Source: Clostridiales bacterium
GTDB lineage: Bacteria; Bacillota; Clostridia; Lachnospirales; Lachnospiraceae
Length of the DNA: 64,000 nucleotides
NCBI GenBank assembly: GCA_018365455.1
Contig: JAGZJZ010000008.1
Span: 117,977-181,976, forward strand
Direction of reading: 5' to 3'
Below, in pieces: positions 15,994 to 24,762 of the stretch. Made by a program: the position numbers and the translations under genes. Below the pieces are notes generated by a model. The model worked only from the letters and a program-made list of their open reading frames with translations, had not been told where the DNA came from and ran no database searches. Each line of letters begins with the position of its first letter. Within the stretch, counting starts at the first letter, position 1.

Positions 15994-17031
15994 ATGGGTG
16001 TTACAGAAACGAAAGAAGGAAGTGCAAAGCCAGAAGAAGTGAAAGAAAAGGGGCAGGATGCCTGGGGAGGCAGGAAGAATACGCTGTGGAAAATACTGGA
16101 GATGAGGGAACTTTCCATTGCTATTATATTGGCAATTATGGTGATTTTCCTGATGATCAGTACCAGCACTTTTGCAACAAGCGCCAACATCAGAGTCCTG
16201 ATCCAGGGTATGAGCGTGGATATGATGATCGCCATTCCAATGGCGATATCCCTCATTGCCGGTAATATTGATTTTTCCGTAGGATCAACGCTGTGCCTGT
16301 CCAGCTACATCGGCTGTATGGCTATGGGAGCGGGAGCTCCTGCCTGGCTTGGTATTCTGGCGGGGCTGCTGGCGGGCGCAGTACTGGGTGCAATTAATGC
16401 AGTGATTATTAATCAGTTCAAGATTACGCCGCTGATCGCAACCCTTGGTACCTGGATGGCGTATCAGGGAATTGCTCTGGTGCTTGCGGGAGGGAATACT
16501 GTATCCAATCTTCCCACGGCATTTAAGAATTTTGGAAGGATGGAAGCCGGGGGGGTTCCGTTTACCATCATCTATATGTTGATTATTATAGTGGCAGGTA
16601 TTTTTGTACTAAAATACGTGAATTTTTTCCACGAGGCTTACTTTATCGGCAGCAATAAAAACTCGGCTCTGCTGGCGGGAATTAATACCAAAAAGTTTAT
16701 TTATATCAGCTATGCACTGACGGGGGCGGTTGCGGCATTTGCAGGTATGACACTGGCAGCCAGGCTGGGAAGCGTATCCCAGAATTCAGGAACCGGGCTG
16801 GAATTTCGAAATGTGGTGGCGCTGCTCATTGGCGGTGTCTCTATGGATGGAGGCGAGGGCAGTCTGGTAGGCGTTGTGCTTGGTGTTACTATTATGCAGG
16901 TTGTAAGCAATGCACTGGTGCTGCTGGATATTAACGCCAGCTATACAAAGGTGATCCAGGGAGCTATTTTAATTATCGCAGTTGCCATTGACCAGCTGAA
17001 TAAGCAGCGTAAACTAAAAGCAGCTGCATAA
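15994..17031 (+). CDS. Sugar ABC transporter permease (RbsC/XylH type)
   Basis: Membrane subunit of a CUT2-class sugar importer, 345 residues. After a charged, Lys/Glu-rich cytoplasmic N-terminus (about 40 residues) there are about eight hydrophobic helices. Family landmarks are IAGNIDFSVGS (IDLSVGS-type), INAVIINQFKITPLIATLGT, the GSNKNSALLAGIN segment and the GGVSMDGGEGSL loop near the C-terminus. An ideal AAAAGGAGG precedes the ATG. It works with the ATPase at 17096 and the lipoprotein at 18626. Confidence 0.92.
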   Translation: MGVTETKEGSAKPEEVKEKGQDAWGGRKNTLWKILEMRELSIAIILAIMVIFLMISTSTFATSANIRVLIQGMSVDMMIAIPMAISLIAGNIDFSVGSTLCLSSYIGCMAMGAGAPAWLGILAGLLAGAVLGAINAVIINQFKITPLIATLGTWMAYQGIALVLAGGNTVSNLPTAFKNFGRMEAGGVPFTIIYMLIIIVAGIFVLKYVNFFHEAYFIGSNKNSALLAGINTKKFIYISYALTGAVAAFAGMTLAARLGSVSQNSGTGLEFRNVVALLIGGVSMDGGEGSLVGVVLGVTIMQVVSNALVLLDINASYTKVIQGAILIIAVAIDQLNKQRKLKAAA

Positions 17032-17072
17032 AGCGTGTTTGAACTACACGAAAGCATTTTAAAACACGCTCT
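17032..17072. repeat. Short form of repeat family A between transporter genes
   Basis: AGCGTGTTT (17032-17040) pairs with AAACACGCT (17062-17070). The right side, CGAAAGCATTTTAAAACACGCTCT, closely follows the right end of the long copy at 3056-3217, so this looks like an internally deleted copy. It forms a hairpin just before the TTG start of the ATPase gene. Confidence 0.6.
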
Positions 17073-17095
17073 AAACCGAAAAAGGAGGAAGCAGT

Positions 17096-18589
17096 TTGGA
17101 AAATTTAATAGAATTAAGAAATATATGTAAATTTTTCCCTGGTGTAAAAGCGTTAAATGATGTCAGCCTTTCCATTAAGAAAAACAGTGTCCACTGCATT
17201 ATCGGAGAAAATGGGGCTGGTAAATCTACGCTGATGAAAATTATGTCCGGTGCCTATAAGAGAGACAAAGGGACGATGATCATGGAGGGGCAGGAATTGA
17301 ATCCGTCCTATCCGGGAGATGCTTTAAAAGCAGGCATCGGCATTGTATACCAGGAGCTTAATAATTTTTCCCATCTGGATGTGGCGAGTAATCTTTTTAT
17401 TGGGAGATTTCCGAAAAAAGGGAGATGTATTGACTACAAGAAGATGTATAAAGAAGCCCAGATCCTGCTTCAGAGGTTCGGACTTGGGCATATCAGACCT
17501 ACGGACAGTATGGACCGCATCAGCCTGGGTGCCCAGCAGATGGTTGAGATTGCAAAGCTTTTATCCATGAATGTAAAGCTGATGATTTTGGATGAGCCAA
17601 CCTCTGCACTGACGGATATGGAAGTAGAATTGCTGTACAAGCTGATTGACCAGGTAAAGGCAAAGGATGTTTCCATCGTTTATATTTCACACAAGCTGGA
17701 TGAGGTGCTGCATCTGGCTGATGAGATATCGGTTTTGAAAGACGGGGAACATGTGGCAACATTTCCAAACAGTACCGGACTTACCAAAGATGATCTGGTG
17801 CGGTATATGGTTGGCAGAGATGTAGTTTACGACTATGGGGTGGGAACTACTAAAATACAAGATGAAGTACTTCGGGCTGATAACCTCTGCAGCGGTTCAA
17901 AGGTAAAAAATGTGACGTTTTCCCTGAAGCGGGGTGAGATTCTGGGTTTTGCAGGGCTGGAAGGTTCCGGGCGCACTGAGGTGGTGGAGACGGTTTTTGG
18001 ATGGAGAAAGAAGACCGGAGGTGCCATTCGTATAGGCGGTAAGCCAGTTAAGATCACAAGCCCTATTGATGCCAAAAGAAATGGAATTGCTTATATAACA
18101 AAAGAGCGCAAGACGCTTGGGCTGTTTCTGGAACTGAGCAGTGAAGACAATATGAGTGCGGCAAACGGAAGCAAGTTTGTGAAAAAAGGTCTTGTGGATT
18201 ATAAACATATTACAAAGAATGCAGAAGCATACCAGCAGAAAATGCAGATCAAATTATCGGATGTAAAGCAGAAAGTGGGGAACCTTTCAGGGGGAAACCA
18301 GCAGAAGGTGCTTCTGTCCATGTGGATGACGGCAAATCCTGATATTATTATGATTGACGAACCTACCAGAGGGATTGATGTAGGGGCAAAGGCGGAAATA
18401 CATATGCTGCTTCGGCGTCTTGTTGGAGAAGGTAAGGCAATTATCATGATCTCGTCGGAGATGCCGGAAATTATGGCAGCCTGTGACCGGGTACTGGTAT
18501 TTCACGATGGAAGGATTACGGGGGAACTCAGCGGGAATGAAGTGACAGAGAATGGCATGATGCGTCTGGCGTCCGGAATTACCGCTTAG
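17096..18589 (+). CDS. Sugar ABC transporter ATPase, duplicated (RbsA/XylG/MglA type)
   Basis: A 497-residue double-domain ATPase of a CUT2 importer. Domain 1 has Walker A GENGAGKST, signature SLGAQQMVEIAKLL and Walker B LMILDEPTSALT. Domain 2 has a degenerate Walker A (GLEGSGRTEVVE), signature LSGGNQQKVLLSMW and Walker B IIMIDEPTRGIDVGAK. The degenerate second P-loop is normal in this family. The start is TTG 17096, 5 bases after AAAGGAGGAA; no ATG is better placed. The permease stop is 64 bases upstream, across a hairpin. Confidence 0.93.
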   Translation: MENLIELRNICKFFPGVKALNDVSLSIKKNSVHCIIGENGAGKSTLMKIMSGAYKRDKGTMIMEGQELNPSYPGDALKAGIGIVYQELNNFSHLDVASNLFIGRFPKKGRCIDYKKMYKEAQILLQRFGLGHIRPTDSMDRISLGAQQMVEIAKLLSMNVKLMILDEPTSALTDMEVELLYKLIDQVKAKDVSIVYISHKLDEVLHLADEISVLKDGEHVATFPNSTGLTKDDLVRYMVGRDVVYDYGVGTTKIQDEVLRADNLCSGSKVKNVTFSLKRGEILGFAGLEGSGRTEVVETVFGWRKKTGGAIRIGGKPVKITSPIDAKRNGIAYITKERKTLGLFLELSSEDNMSAANGSKFVKKGLVDYKHITKNAEAYQQKMQIKLSDVKQKVGNLSGGNQQKVLLSMWMTANPDIIMIDEPTRGIDVGAKAEIHMLLRRLVGEGKAIIMISSEMPEIMAACDRVLVFHDGRITGELSGNEVTENGMMRLASGITA

Positions 18590-18625
18590 TAAAACTATAT
18601 AAAAGGGAAAAAGGAGGATTTACGT

Positions 18626-19675
18626 ATGAAACAGTACAAAAAAGTAATGGGGATCTTATTGGCAGGGGTACTGGCATTATCCATGGCAGGCTGTGGGGAC
18701 AGCGAAAAAACGGATGGTAAGGCAGAAACGAAAGCAGAAGAAGCAGCAGGCGGTCAGACGGCAGCTTCCGGTGAGGGAGAAGAGTACGCAGTGATCATGT
18801 CTGTCAACCAGCTGGAATTTTTTGATGCATTAAAAGCTGGGGTCAATGATGCTGCGCACAGTCTGGGCGCCAAATGGTATTATGCAGGTCCGCAGGATCT
18901 GGCACCGGATAAAGTAGCGGAAGCAATTGACCAGGCAGTAGCGAAAAAAGTAACCGGCATCGTGGTACACGGACAGTTCCAGGAGACCGGGGCAGCTATT
19001 GACAATGCCATTGCAGCAGGTGTTCCCGTAATCTGTGTCAATACGGATATAGAATCGAACCGCCTTTCTTTCCTGGGATGTGATCCCTATAATACCGGAG
19101 TGGAAATGGCAAAGCAGATGGCAAAAGAGATCGGGGACAAGGGAAAAATTATCATCTCAAACTTCATCAGCGGCGGGCAGCCTTCTGCAATCTCTAACAT
19201 GGAAGGATGCAGGGATGAATTAGAGAAAAATCATCCGAATATTGAGATAGCTGCCGAAGTGGATGATAAGGCAGACGAAACTACGGCAGCCACGGCTGTA
19301 GGTGCGGCACTTCAGGCGAATCCCGATGTAGTGGGAATTATCGGTATGCAGGCACCGTCCGCAGTAGGAGCTGCTACTGCAGTCAGGGAAGCCGGTATTG
19401 ATGGAATTAAGATTGTGGGCAGAGACAGGGACAGTGCTACACTGGAATTAATTGAAAGCGGAGAAGTAGCGGCATCCTTTGCCCAGAATTCATATGTGGA
19501 AGGTTACATTGCTGTGAAATGGCTTCATGATTATGTAAACGGCAATCTGAAAGTAACACAGAATTATCTGGATGCAGGAATTAATCCACTTCCACCTGTT
19601 GTAGATTCCGGTTCCATTATCATTACGAAAGATAATGTAGACCAGTTCAAAGAAAAGTATACTTACGATAAATAA
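18626..19675 (+). CDS. Sugar-binding lipoprotein of a CUT2 ABC importer
   Basis: Extracytoplasmic binding protein, 349 residues, of the RbsB/XylF type. A signal peptide with lipobox LSMAGC places the lipid-anchored Cys near residue 23. An acidic, Ala/Glu/Thr-rich linker (about 24-50) follows. The two-lobed domain begins YAVIMSVNQLEFFDALKAGV and includes AIDQAVAKKVTGIVV and INTD-like CVNTDIES. It delivers substrate to the permease at 15994. The three transporter genes are ordered permease, ATPase, binding protein, the reverse of rbs operons. A strong hairpin follows the gene. Confidence 0.92.
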   Translation: MKQYKKVMGILLAGVLALSMAGCGDSEKTDGKAETKAEEAAGGQTAASGEGEEYAVIMSVNQLEFFDALKAGVNDAAHSLGAKWYYAGPQDLAPDKVAEAIDQAVAKKVTGIVVHGQFQETGAAIDNAIAAGVPVICVNTDIESNRLSFLGCDPYNTGVEMAKQMAKEIGDKGKIIISNFISGGQPSAISNMEGCRDELEKNHPNIEIAAEVDDKADETTAATAVGAALQANPDVVGIIGMQAPSAVGAATAVREAGIDGIKIVGRDRDSATLELIESGEVAASFAQNSYVEGYIAVKWLHDYVNGNLKVTQNYLDAGINPLPPVVDSGSIIITKDNVDQFKEKYTYDK

Positions 19676-19698
19676 ACGTGCAGAAGCGTGCCGGAGTC

Positions 19699-19728
19699 AA
19701 AAACCCCGTTGCTTGCAGCGGGGTTTTT
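19699..19728 (+). terminator. Terminator-like hairpin after the binding-protein gene
   Basis: AAAAACCCCG pairs with the GGGGTTTTT side around a TTGCTTGCAG loop, ending in five T. It probably ends or attenuates transcription before the isomerase gene and merges into repeat B copy 2. Confidence 0.75.
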
Positions 19729-19847
19729 GAACTCCGCTTCCGTTCAGGTCGTTGCTAAACGAACGTCCAGAGGACGTTCGGCAACCCCCGCGGCAGTCGC
19801 CAAATGGACGCGCCAGCGTGTCCGCTTGGCTCGTTGCCCGCGGGAAT
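19715..19847 (+). repeat. Repeat family B, copy 2, in the isomerase leader
   Basis: About 133 bp almost colinear with 11034-11165. It includes GTTGCTAAACGAACGTCC, GGACGTTC and the final GCGGGAAT. Stem-preserving differences are seen, for example the loop ACT versus AGA between GAACGTCC and GGACGTTC. It ends 34 bases before ATG 19882, in sense orientation. Confidence 0.85.
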
Positions 19848-19881
19848 CAATGATGTAAGGCACGCTCAGGAGGATAATAAG

Positions 19882-21276
19882 ATGAGACAACCAAAAGCAG
19901 GATTATTGTGTCTTTACGTAAAACTCTACGATGATACCCAAGCCTGGCTCAGAAAGGATGTGGAGTGGTTCCAGGAGCAGGTTGCACAGGAGTTGGAACA
20001 TGCCGGACTGGAACTGATCCGCCACGATATCTGCAGGCAGCAGGAGGAATTTCAGGCAGCCATTACGGAATTTGAAGAGCTGGGGGCAGATGCGGTGATT
20101 ACACTGCATCTGGCGTATTCCCCATCTCTGGAATCAGAGCAGGTGCTTAAAAATACCACACTGCCGATTCTGGTGCTGGATACTACACCGGATTATTCCT
20201 TTGACGGGATCTCAGGAGCAGGCAGAATCATGCAGAACCACGGAATTCACGGAGTGCAGGATATGTGCAGCCTGTTAAGAAGAAATAAGGTGCCTTATGA
20301 GGTATTTGCCGGACACTATCTGGAGTCAGACGTGATCCGTAACGTAGCCCAGGCGGCAAAAGGGGCAATGATGGCCGCCCGGATGAAGCAGTGCCGGGTT
20401 GGACGTGTCGGCGAACCTTTTGCGGGAATGGGGGATTTCAGGCTCCCGGATCAAGTGCTGCAGGAAAGCACCGGGATTTCTGTTATTGACTACGATTTTA
20501 ACGAAAGTCTAAGTCTCCTGGGAAGCGTCACAGACGCAGAAATAAAAGAGGAGTGGGATAATGACTGTGAGCGGTTTGCCTGCAGAGATCTTACTTATGA
20601 AGTATATGCAAAATCGGCCAGGGTAAATCTGGCTGTGAGAAAGTGGATCGGGAAAAATAAACTGGATGCTTTTACCGTGAACTTTATGGCAACAGATCAG
20701 AATCCTGCTCTTCCCAGGATGCCGTTTATGGAGACCTGCAAAGCCATGGCGTCCGGAATCGGCTATGCCGGCGAAGGGGATGTTTTGACGGCTTCTTTCA
20801 CAGCTGCTCTGATGAGTGGATATGAAGAGACAACATTTGCTGAAATGTTCTGTCCGGACTGGAAAGGAAATACTGTATTTTTAAGTCACATGGCAGAATT
20901 TAACCTGCGTGTCAGTGCCGGAAAACCCCTGCTTACAGAACTGGACTTTCCTTATACATCAGCTGGGAATCCGGCTGCACTTTACGGTTGCATGAAGGAA
21001 GGCAGTGCGGCTTTTGTTAATTTAAACCCATTGCCGGAAGGAAAGTTCGTGCTGATTATGGCAACTGGAAAAATGGTGGAAATGGCGGAAACATCGCCTG
21101 ATTTTGAAAAGACGGTGAGAGGATGGTTCTGCCCGGACATTCCGGTTGCAGCATTTTTATCCGCATACAGCAAAGCCGGCGGCGGGCATCATGGTGCAAT
21201 CGTCTATCATGCAGGGGAGACAGCCCTGCGGATGATGGCGGAAGTAATGGGCTGGGAGTTCTGCATGATCGGTTAA
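19882..21276 (+). CDS. L-arabinose-isomerase-like sugar isomerase
   Basis: Aldose-ketose isomerase of the AraA/FucI fold, 464 residues. The four metal or catalytic positions expected from AraA can be aligned by eye. They are Glu298 in GYAGEGDVLTA, Glu321 in TTFAEMFCPDW, His336 in FLSHMAEFN and His436 in GGGHHGAIVYHAGE. ATG 19882 follows AGGAGGATAATAAG; the earlier in-frame ATG at 19804 lies inside repeat B. It is the last gene of the LacI-linked cluster, where it would make the ketose for the kinase at 13369. It is shorter than AraA (about 500 residues), so the substrate may not be L-arabinose. It ends before a small tandem repeat and a terminator. Confidence 0.82.
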   Translation: MRQPKAGLLCLYVKLYDDTQAWLRKDVEWFQEQVAQELEHAGLELIRHDICRQQEEFQAAITEFEELGADAVITLHLAYSPSLESEQVLKNTTLPILVLDTTPDYSFDGISGAGRIMQNHGIHGVQDMCSLLRRNKVPYEVFAGHYLESDVIRNVAQAAKGAMMAARMKQCRVGRVGEPFAGMGDFRLPDQVLQESTGISVIDYDFNESLSLLGSVTDAEIKEEWDNDCERFACRDLTYEVYAKSARVNLAVRKWIGKNKLDAFTVNFMATDQNPALPRMPFMETCKAMASGIGYAGEGDVLTASFTAALMSGYEETTFAEMFCPDWKGNTVFLSHMAEFNLRVSAGKPLLTELDFPYTSAGNPAALYGCMKEGSAAFVNLNPLPEGKFVLIMATGKMVEMAETSPDFEKTVRGWFCPDIPVAAFLSAYSKAGGGHHGAIVYHAGETALRMMAEVMGWEFCMIG

Positions 21277-21285
21277 GCAGGCTGT

Positions 21286-21333
21286 AAAGCCTAAATAGTG
21301 CAAAGCATAAGTAGTGCAAAGCCTAAACAGTGG
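21286..21333. repeat. Three-unit 16-bp tandem repeat after the isomerase gene
   Basis: AAAGCCTAAATAGTGC, AAAGCATAAGTAGTGC and AAAGCCTAAACAGTGG follow head to tail. They start 9 bases after the stop codon and run into the terminator, as the array at 4331-4432 does after the SorC gene. Confidence 0.85.
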
Positions 21334-21334
21334 A

Positions 21335-21372
21335 AAGCGTTTTTCGGAAAGTTCCGGAAGACGCTTTTTTGA
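21335..21372 (+). terminator. Rho-independent terminator
   Basis: AAGCGT pairs with ACGCTT, with an inner CGGAA/TTCCG stem, followed by TTTTTT. Confidence 0.8.
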
Positions 21373-21443
21373 TGAATGGAACAATCTAAAAATGAAAGAA
21401 ACAATCAAAATATATTGACAGAATTTAGAAAGGGGTATAAGAT
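21371..21443 (+). promoter_or_regulatory. Promoter with paired DeoR-type boxes for the second kinase
   Basis: Two 20-bp direct repeats (21371-21390 and 21391-21410, 16 of 20 positions alike) end 4 bases before TTGACA (21415-21420). TAAGAT at 21438 follows after 17 bp. The second box, ATGAAAGAAACAATCAAAA at 21392-21410, is identical over 19 bp to the one at 34904-34922 and has the same 4-base distance to TTGACA. Confidence 0.8.
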
Positions 21444-21474
21444 CAAGATAGAATAGACAAAAGGAGGCCGGAAT

Positions 21475-23004
21475 ATGAAATATGTATTGACTTTTGATGT
21501 TGGAACAACTGCGATGAAATGCACCCTTTATAATGAGCTGTTTGACGTGGTATTTTTTGATTCCAGTGAATATGACCTGATTACGCCGGAAGCAGGCATT
21601 GCAGAACTTCCGGCGCAGGTTTATTGGGAGACTTTTTGCATGAGTGTTAAAAAAATGAGAAGCGGCGGCATAAATATGGAGCAGATAGCAGCCGTTACCT
21701 TTACCACCCAGGGCGAGACCCTGATTCCCATTGATTCTTCCGGTCAGGCGTTATATCCGGCAATTGTCTGGATTGATTCCAGGGCGAAGGAGGAGGCACG
21801 CTGCCTGCGGGAGCAGCTGGGAGAGGACAAGATTTACCGCCATACGGGAGCAGGTGAATTAACGGGTGCAGCACCGGTGGCGAAGCTGATGTGGCTGGCA
21901 AAACATGAGCCTAAGGTGTATGAAAAGACTGAAAAATTCTTATTGCTGGAGGATTATTTCATCTATCGCCTTACGGGTAAGGCGGTTTCAGAGATGTCGC
22001 TTTTATCCTCTGCCGGATGGTTTGATATCCGGAAGGAATGTTATTGGGGAGAGATGTTAGAAGCGGCGAAATTAGATGAAGCTAAGCTGCCGCAAATTTG
22101 TGGATGTGGAGAAGTGGCAGGGAATATTACAGCTTTAGCGGCAGAGGAAACCGGACTGTCCACAAAGACGCTGGTTACCACAGGCGCCATGGATCAGGTC
22201 GCCTCAGCAGTTGGGGCCGGTAATATCAGAGAAGGAATGGTGACAGAAACAACGGGTACGGCGCTGGTTGTGGGGGCATACACTGCTTCTCCGGATTTTG
22301 AAAATCCCCAGCGGATTACGATCTATAAGGATTACGGACATGGCTTTTTGTATATGCCATTTTGCAATACAGCCGGAATTGTATTGAAATGGTTTCGGGA
22401 TACGCTGGCTGAAGAATTAAAAAAAGAAGCTCTTTTATCCGGACAGTCAGCCTATGACTTGATCGATGATCTGGCGCAGCAGTCCCCTGCCGGAAGTAAC
22501 GGTTTGATCTTGCTCGCCCATTTTGCCGGAAAATCACTGCCATCCCCCTGTGATCTGGCAAAAGGCGTTTTCTATGGAATGACACTGGCGACTACTAAAT
22601 CAGACTTGGCCAGATCTGTGTTGGAAGGAATCGGCTATATGCTGAAAGAAATTTTGGAGACATTGGAGATGGCTGGGGTAAAAGCAGAGGAAATTCGGTC
22701 TATGGGCGGCGGTGCGGCAAGTCCCCTCTGGTGTGAAATAAAGTCTGCAATATGCGGGAAGCCTATCCGCATTATGCAAAATAAGGAAACCACATCCCTG
22801 GGCGCAGCCATTCTGGGAGCGGCAGCAGTGGGCATCTGCACCTCGGTGGAAGAGGGGGTAAAGAGGGCAGTACATGCGGACGTACCATGCTTTTTTAAGG
22901 AGGAAGAGATCTATAAGGAGAAATTCAGGACCTATCAGGCGCTGTACGGTGCACTTATACCGGTATTTGAATCTGAGTCGGAGGAGTGTGTACATACTGG
23001 CTGA
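21475..23004 (+). CDS. FGGY-family carbohydrate kinase (second copy)
   Basis: Sugar kinase of 509 residues, unlike the kinase at 13369 outside the family motifs. The N-terminal phosphate loop is LTFDVGTTAMKCTLYN. The catalytic Asp is in TTGAMDQVASAVGAGNI, the second phosphate loop in TETTGTALVVGAY, and the adenosine motif is MGGGAASPLWCEIKSAI. AAAGGAGG precedes ATG 21475. The FucI-like gene at 23347 is downstream after a terminator. The promoter shares its box with the aminotransferase operon at 35010, which suggests both act on the same substrate route. The substrate itself is unknown. Confidence 0.88.
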   Translation: MKYVLTFDVGTTAMKCTLYNELFDVVFFDSSEYDLITPEAGIAELPAQVYWETFCMSVKKMRSGGINMEQIAAVTFTTQGETLIPIDSSGQALYPAIVWIDSRAKEEARCLREQLGEDKIYRHTGAGELTGAAPVAKLMWLAKHEPKVYEKTEKFLLLEDYFIYRLTGKAVSEMSLLSSAGWFDIRKECYWGEMLEAAKLDEAKLPQICGCGEVAGNITALAAEETGLSTKTLVTTGAMDQVASAVGAGNIREGMVTETTGTALVVGAYTASPDFENPQRITIYKDYGHGFLYMPFCNTAGIVLKWFRDTLAEELKKEALLSGQSAYDLIDDLAQQSPAGSNGLILLAHFAGKSLPSPCDLAKGVFYGMTLATTKSDLARSVLEGIGYMLKEILETLEMAGVKAEEIRSMGGGAASPLWCEIKSAICGKPIRIMQNKETTSLGAAILGAAAVGICTSVEEGVKRAVHADVPCFFKEEEIYKEKFRTYQALYGALIPVFESESEECVHTG

Positions 23005-23346
23005 TAAGGGAATGCATTTTTTAAAACAAACCAGGTTGTGGGATCATGCAGTCTTACAGGAAATCAGATTTGCAGACAAAGCAGTCTTACAGGATATTGA
23101 CATGATTACAGAATATTGACCGGTTATACAAATTGTTATCTGGAAAACAGGGAAACAAAATTGTGACCGGTCAATTTTTTGTAATTATGAGGCAAGGTGT
23201 TTCATTGTTTTTTACCGGAATCCGCCCTAAAATGAATTTATGAAAGACAGCACACGGAAATGTCAGCAGAAATCAAACAAACGGCAAAGCTGCAATTTGC
23301 AGTGGCTTAAGACATGATTCGGTGGATACCAATGGGAGGTAAAACA
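23005..23346 (+). terminator. Gap with a strong terminator and a duplicated 14-bp segment
   Basis: ATTGACCGGT (23115-23124) pairs with ACCGGTCAAT (23166-23175), followed by TTTTTT, a clear terminator for the kinase. GCAGTCTTACAGGA occurs twice at 23048 and 23081. A short frame across it (ATG 23012, 35 codons) has no spaced ribosome site and is not called. No clear promoter is seen in 23185-23346. Confidence 0.75.
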
Positions 23347-24705
23347 GTGAAAAATACGAGACAATTAAATGTGATTAAGCTTCATCTGGGGGAAGCGATG
23401 TACCCCCAGGATTATCTGGAAGATTTGATCAAAAAAGTGCAGGAGGCAGTATCGGGTATGGCGTGTAACCTGGTGGGATGTTATAAGGTGATGTCCGAAA
23501 AGGATGCGGGGGAGTGCAGCCGACTGATCGAAGGAAGTCCGGTGGATTTATTTATTTTAAATTTTGTATCCTGGCATATCACGCCATATGTTATGCACAT
23601 TTTAAAAAACTACACCCATATTCCTCTCTTGATATGGGGGATTGGGGGAACTACCGATAAGACCGGAAAACTGCATTCTCCTGCGGCAGCAGCAGGGATT
23701 ACCGGATTTCTTCCGGTTGCCAAAGAGTTTGGATTTACCGTAAAAGTGATTCTACAGAAACCGGACAGTGCTTTTGCTTTAGAGGAAGCTGCCCATTTTA
23801 TCCGCCTGGCAGCCTGTGCAAAAAAGGTTCGGGAATCCAAAATCGGTTTGATTGGCTATGCCGACATGGGATTATATACCTGCGCTTATGACAAGACGGC
23901 TTTATTCAAGAAGTTAGGAATAGATATCGAGGACTATTCCGGATACGAGATTATGAACCGGATGGCACAATGCACCAGTGAACAGGCAGCAGAGATTGTT
24001 ACGGATATCTGCAGCAGTCTGAAGTTTGAAAATCAAATTTCGGATCAGGTATTGGAAAAAGCAGCCCGGCTTTATTATGCGATGAAAAGTAAAGCAGACG
24101 GAAGTGAGTTAGACGCCATTTCCATTAAGTGTGTGAACGGAACAACAGACCATTTGGGACTGAACCCCTGCCTTGCACAAAGCCTTCTGGCTGGAAAAGA
24201 TCTGTCCGTTATCTGCGAATGTGATGCTTACGGTTTGGTTACCAGCATTTTGCTGTCGTCAGTCACCGGACATGCGGCGGCATTTATGGAACATTATGAA
24301 GTGTTTGAAAAGGAAGTGCTGGTTGGAGTATGCGGTTTTATACCGGAAGAATTTACGGAGAACGGTGTAAAAATACGAGCTGCAAATCTTGGAGAAATTA
24401 ATACGGGAATCAGCAATGTATCTAAGGTCCGCACCGGAGAAGTTACCTTTGCCAGATTTTATCAGACCAGGGGAGAGTTTAAGCTGTTTTTATCAAGGGG
24501 AACTGCAAAAGCGGCACCTAAGTGGACCGAGCTTGGCTGGGAAGAACCCACACCGGATTTTCCGGCTGTACTTTTAACCCTGACTATGCCCATAGAGGAA
24601 TACCTGGATAAGGTACCCGGACAGCATATCATTATGGTATACGGAGATTGGATTGAAGATGTGAAAACGGTTTGCAGATTATTGGACATTGAAGTTGTGG
24701 AGTAG
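23347..24705 (+). CDS. L-fucose-isomerase-like protein
   Basis: A 452-residue protein of the FucI/AraA isomerase superfamily. The C-terminal half carries the family pattern: ISIKC (about 258-262), CECDAYGLVTS with a probable metal Asp at 293, and a late PGQHIIMVYGDW block holding the catalytic-type His. The glutamate usually found shortly after the first Cys (CWPE type) is not obvious here; the stretch reads CVNGTTDHLG. It could therefore be an isomerase with a shifted ligand or a non-isomerase relative. GTG 23347 is 7 bases after GGGAGG and preferred over ATG 23314. Likely partner of the kinase at 21475. Confidence 0.75.
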   Translation: MKNTRQLNVIKLHLGEAMYPQDYLEDLIKKVQEAVSGMACNLVGCYKVMSEKDAGECSRLIEGSPVDLFILNFVSWHITPYVMHILKNYTHIPLLIWGIGGTTDKTGKLHSPAAAAGITGFLPVAKEFGFTVKVILQKPDSAFALEEAAHFIRLAACAKKVRESKIGLIGYADMGLYTCAYDKTALFKKLGIDIEDYSGYEIMNRMAQCTSEQAAEIVTDICSSLKFENQISDQVLEKAARLYYAMKSKADGSELDAISIKCVNGTTDHLGLNPCLAQSLLAGKDLSVICECDAYGLVTSILLSSVTGHAAAFMEHYEVFEKEVLVGVCGFIPEEFTENGVKIRAANLGEINTGISNVSKVRTGEVTFARFYQTRGEFKLFLSRGTAKAAPKWTELGWEEPTPDFPAVLLTLTMPIEEYLDKVPGQHIIMVYGDWIEDVKTVCRLLDIEVVE

Positions 24706-24762
24706 CTGGAGAAAGGAAAAGTGTATCAAGGGTATTATCTGTGATATACAGGAGGTATCATT

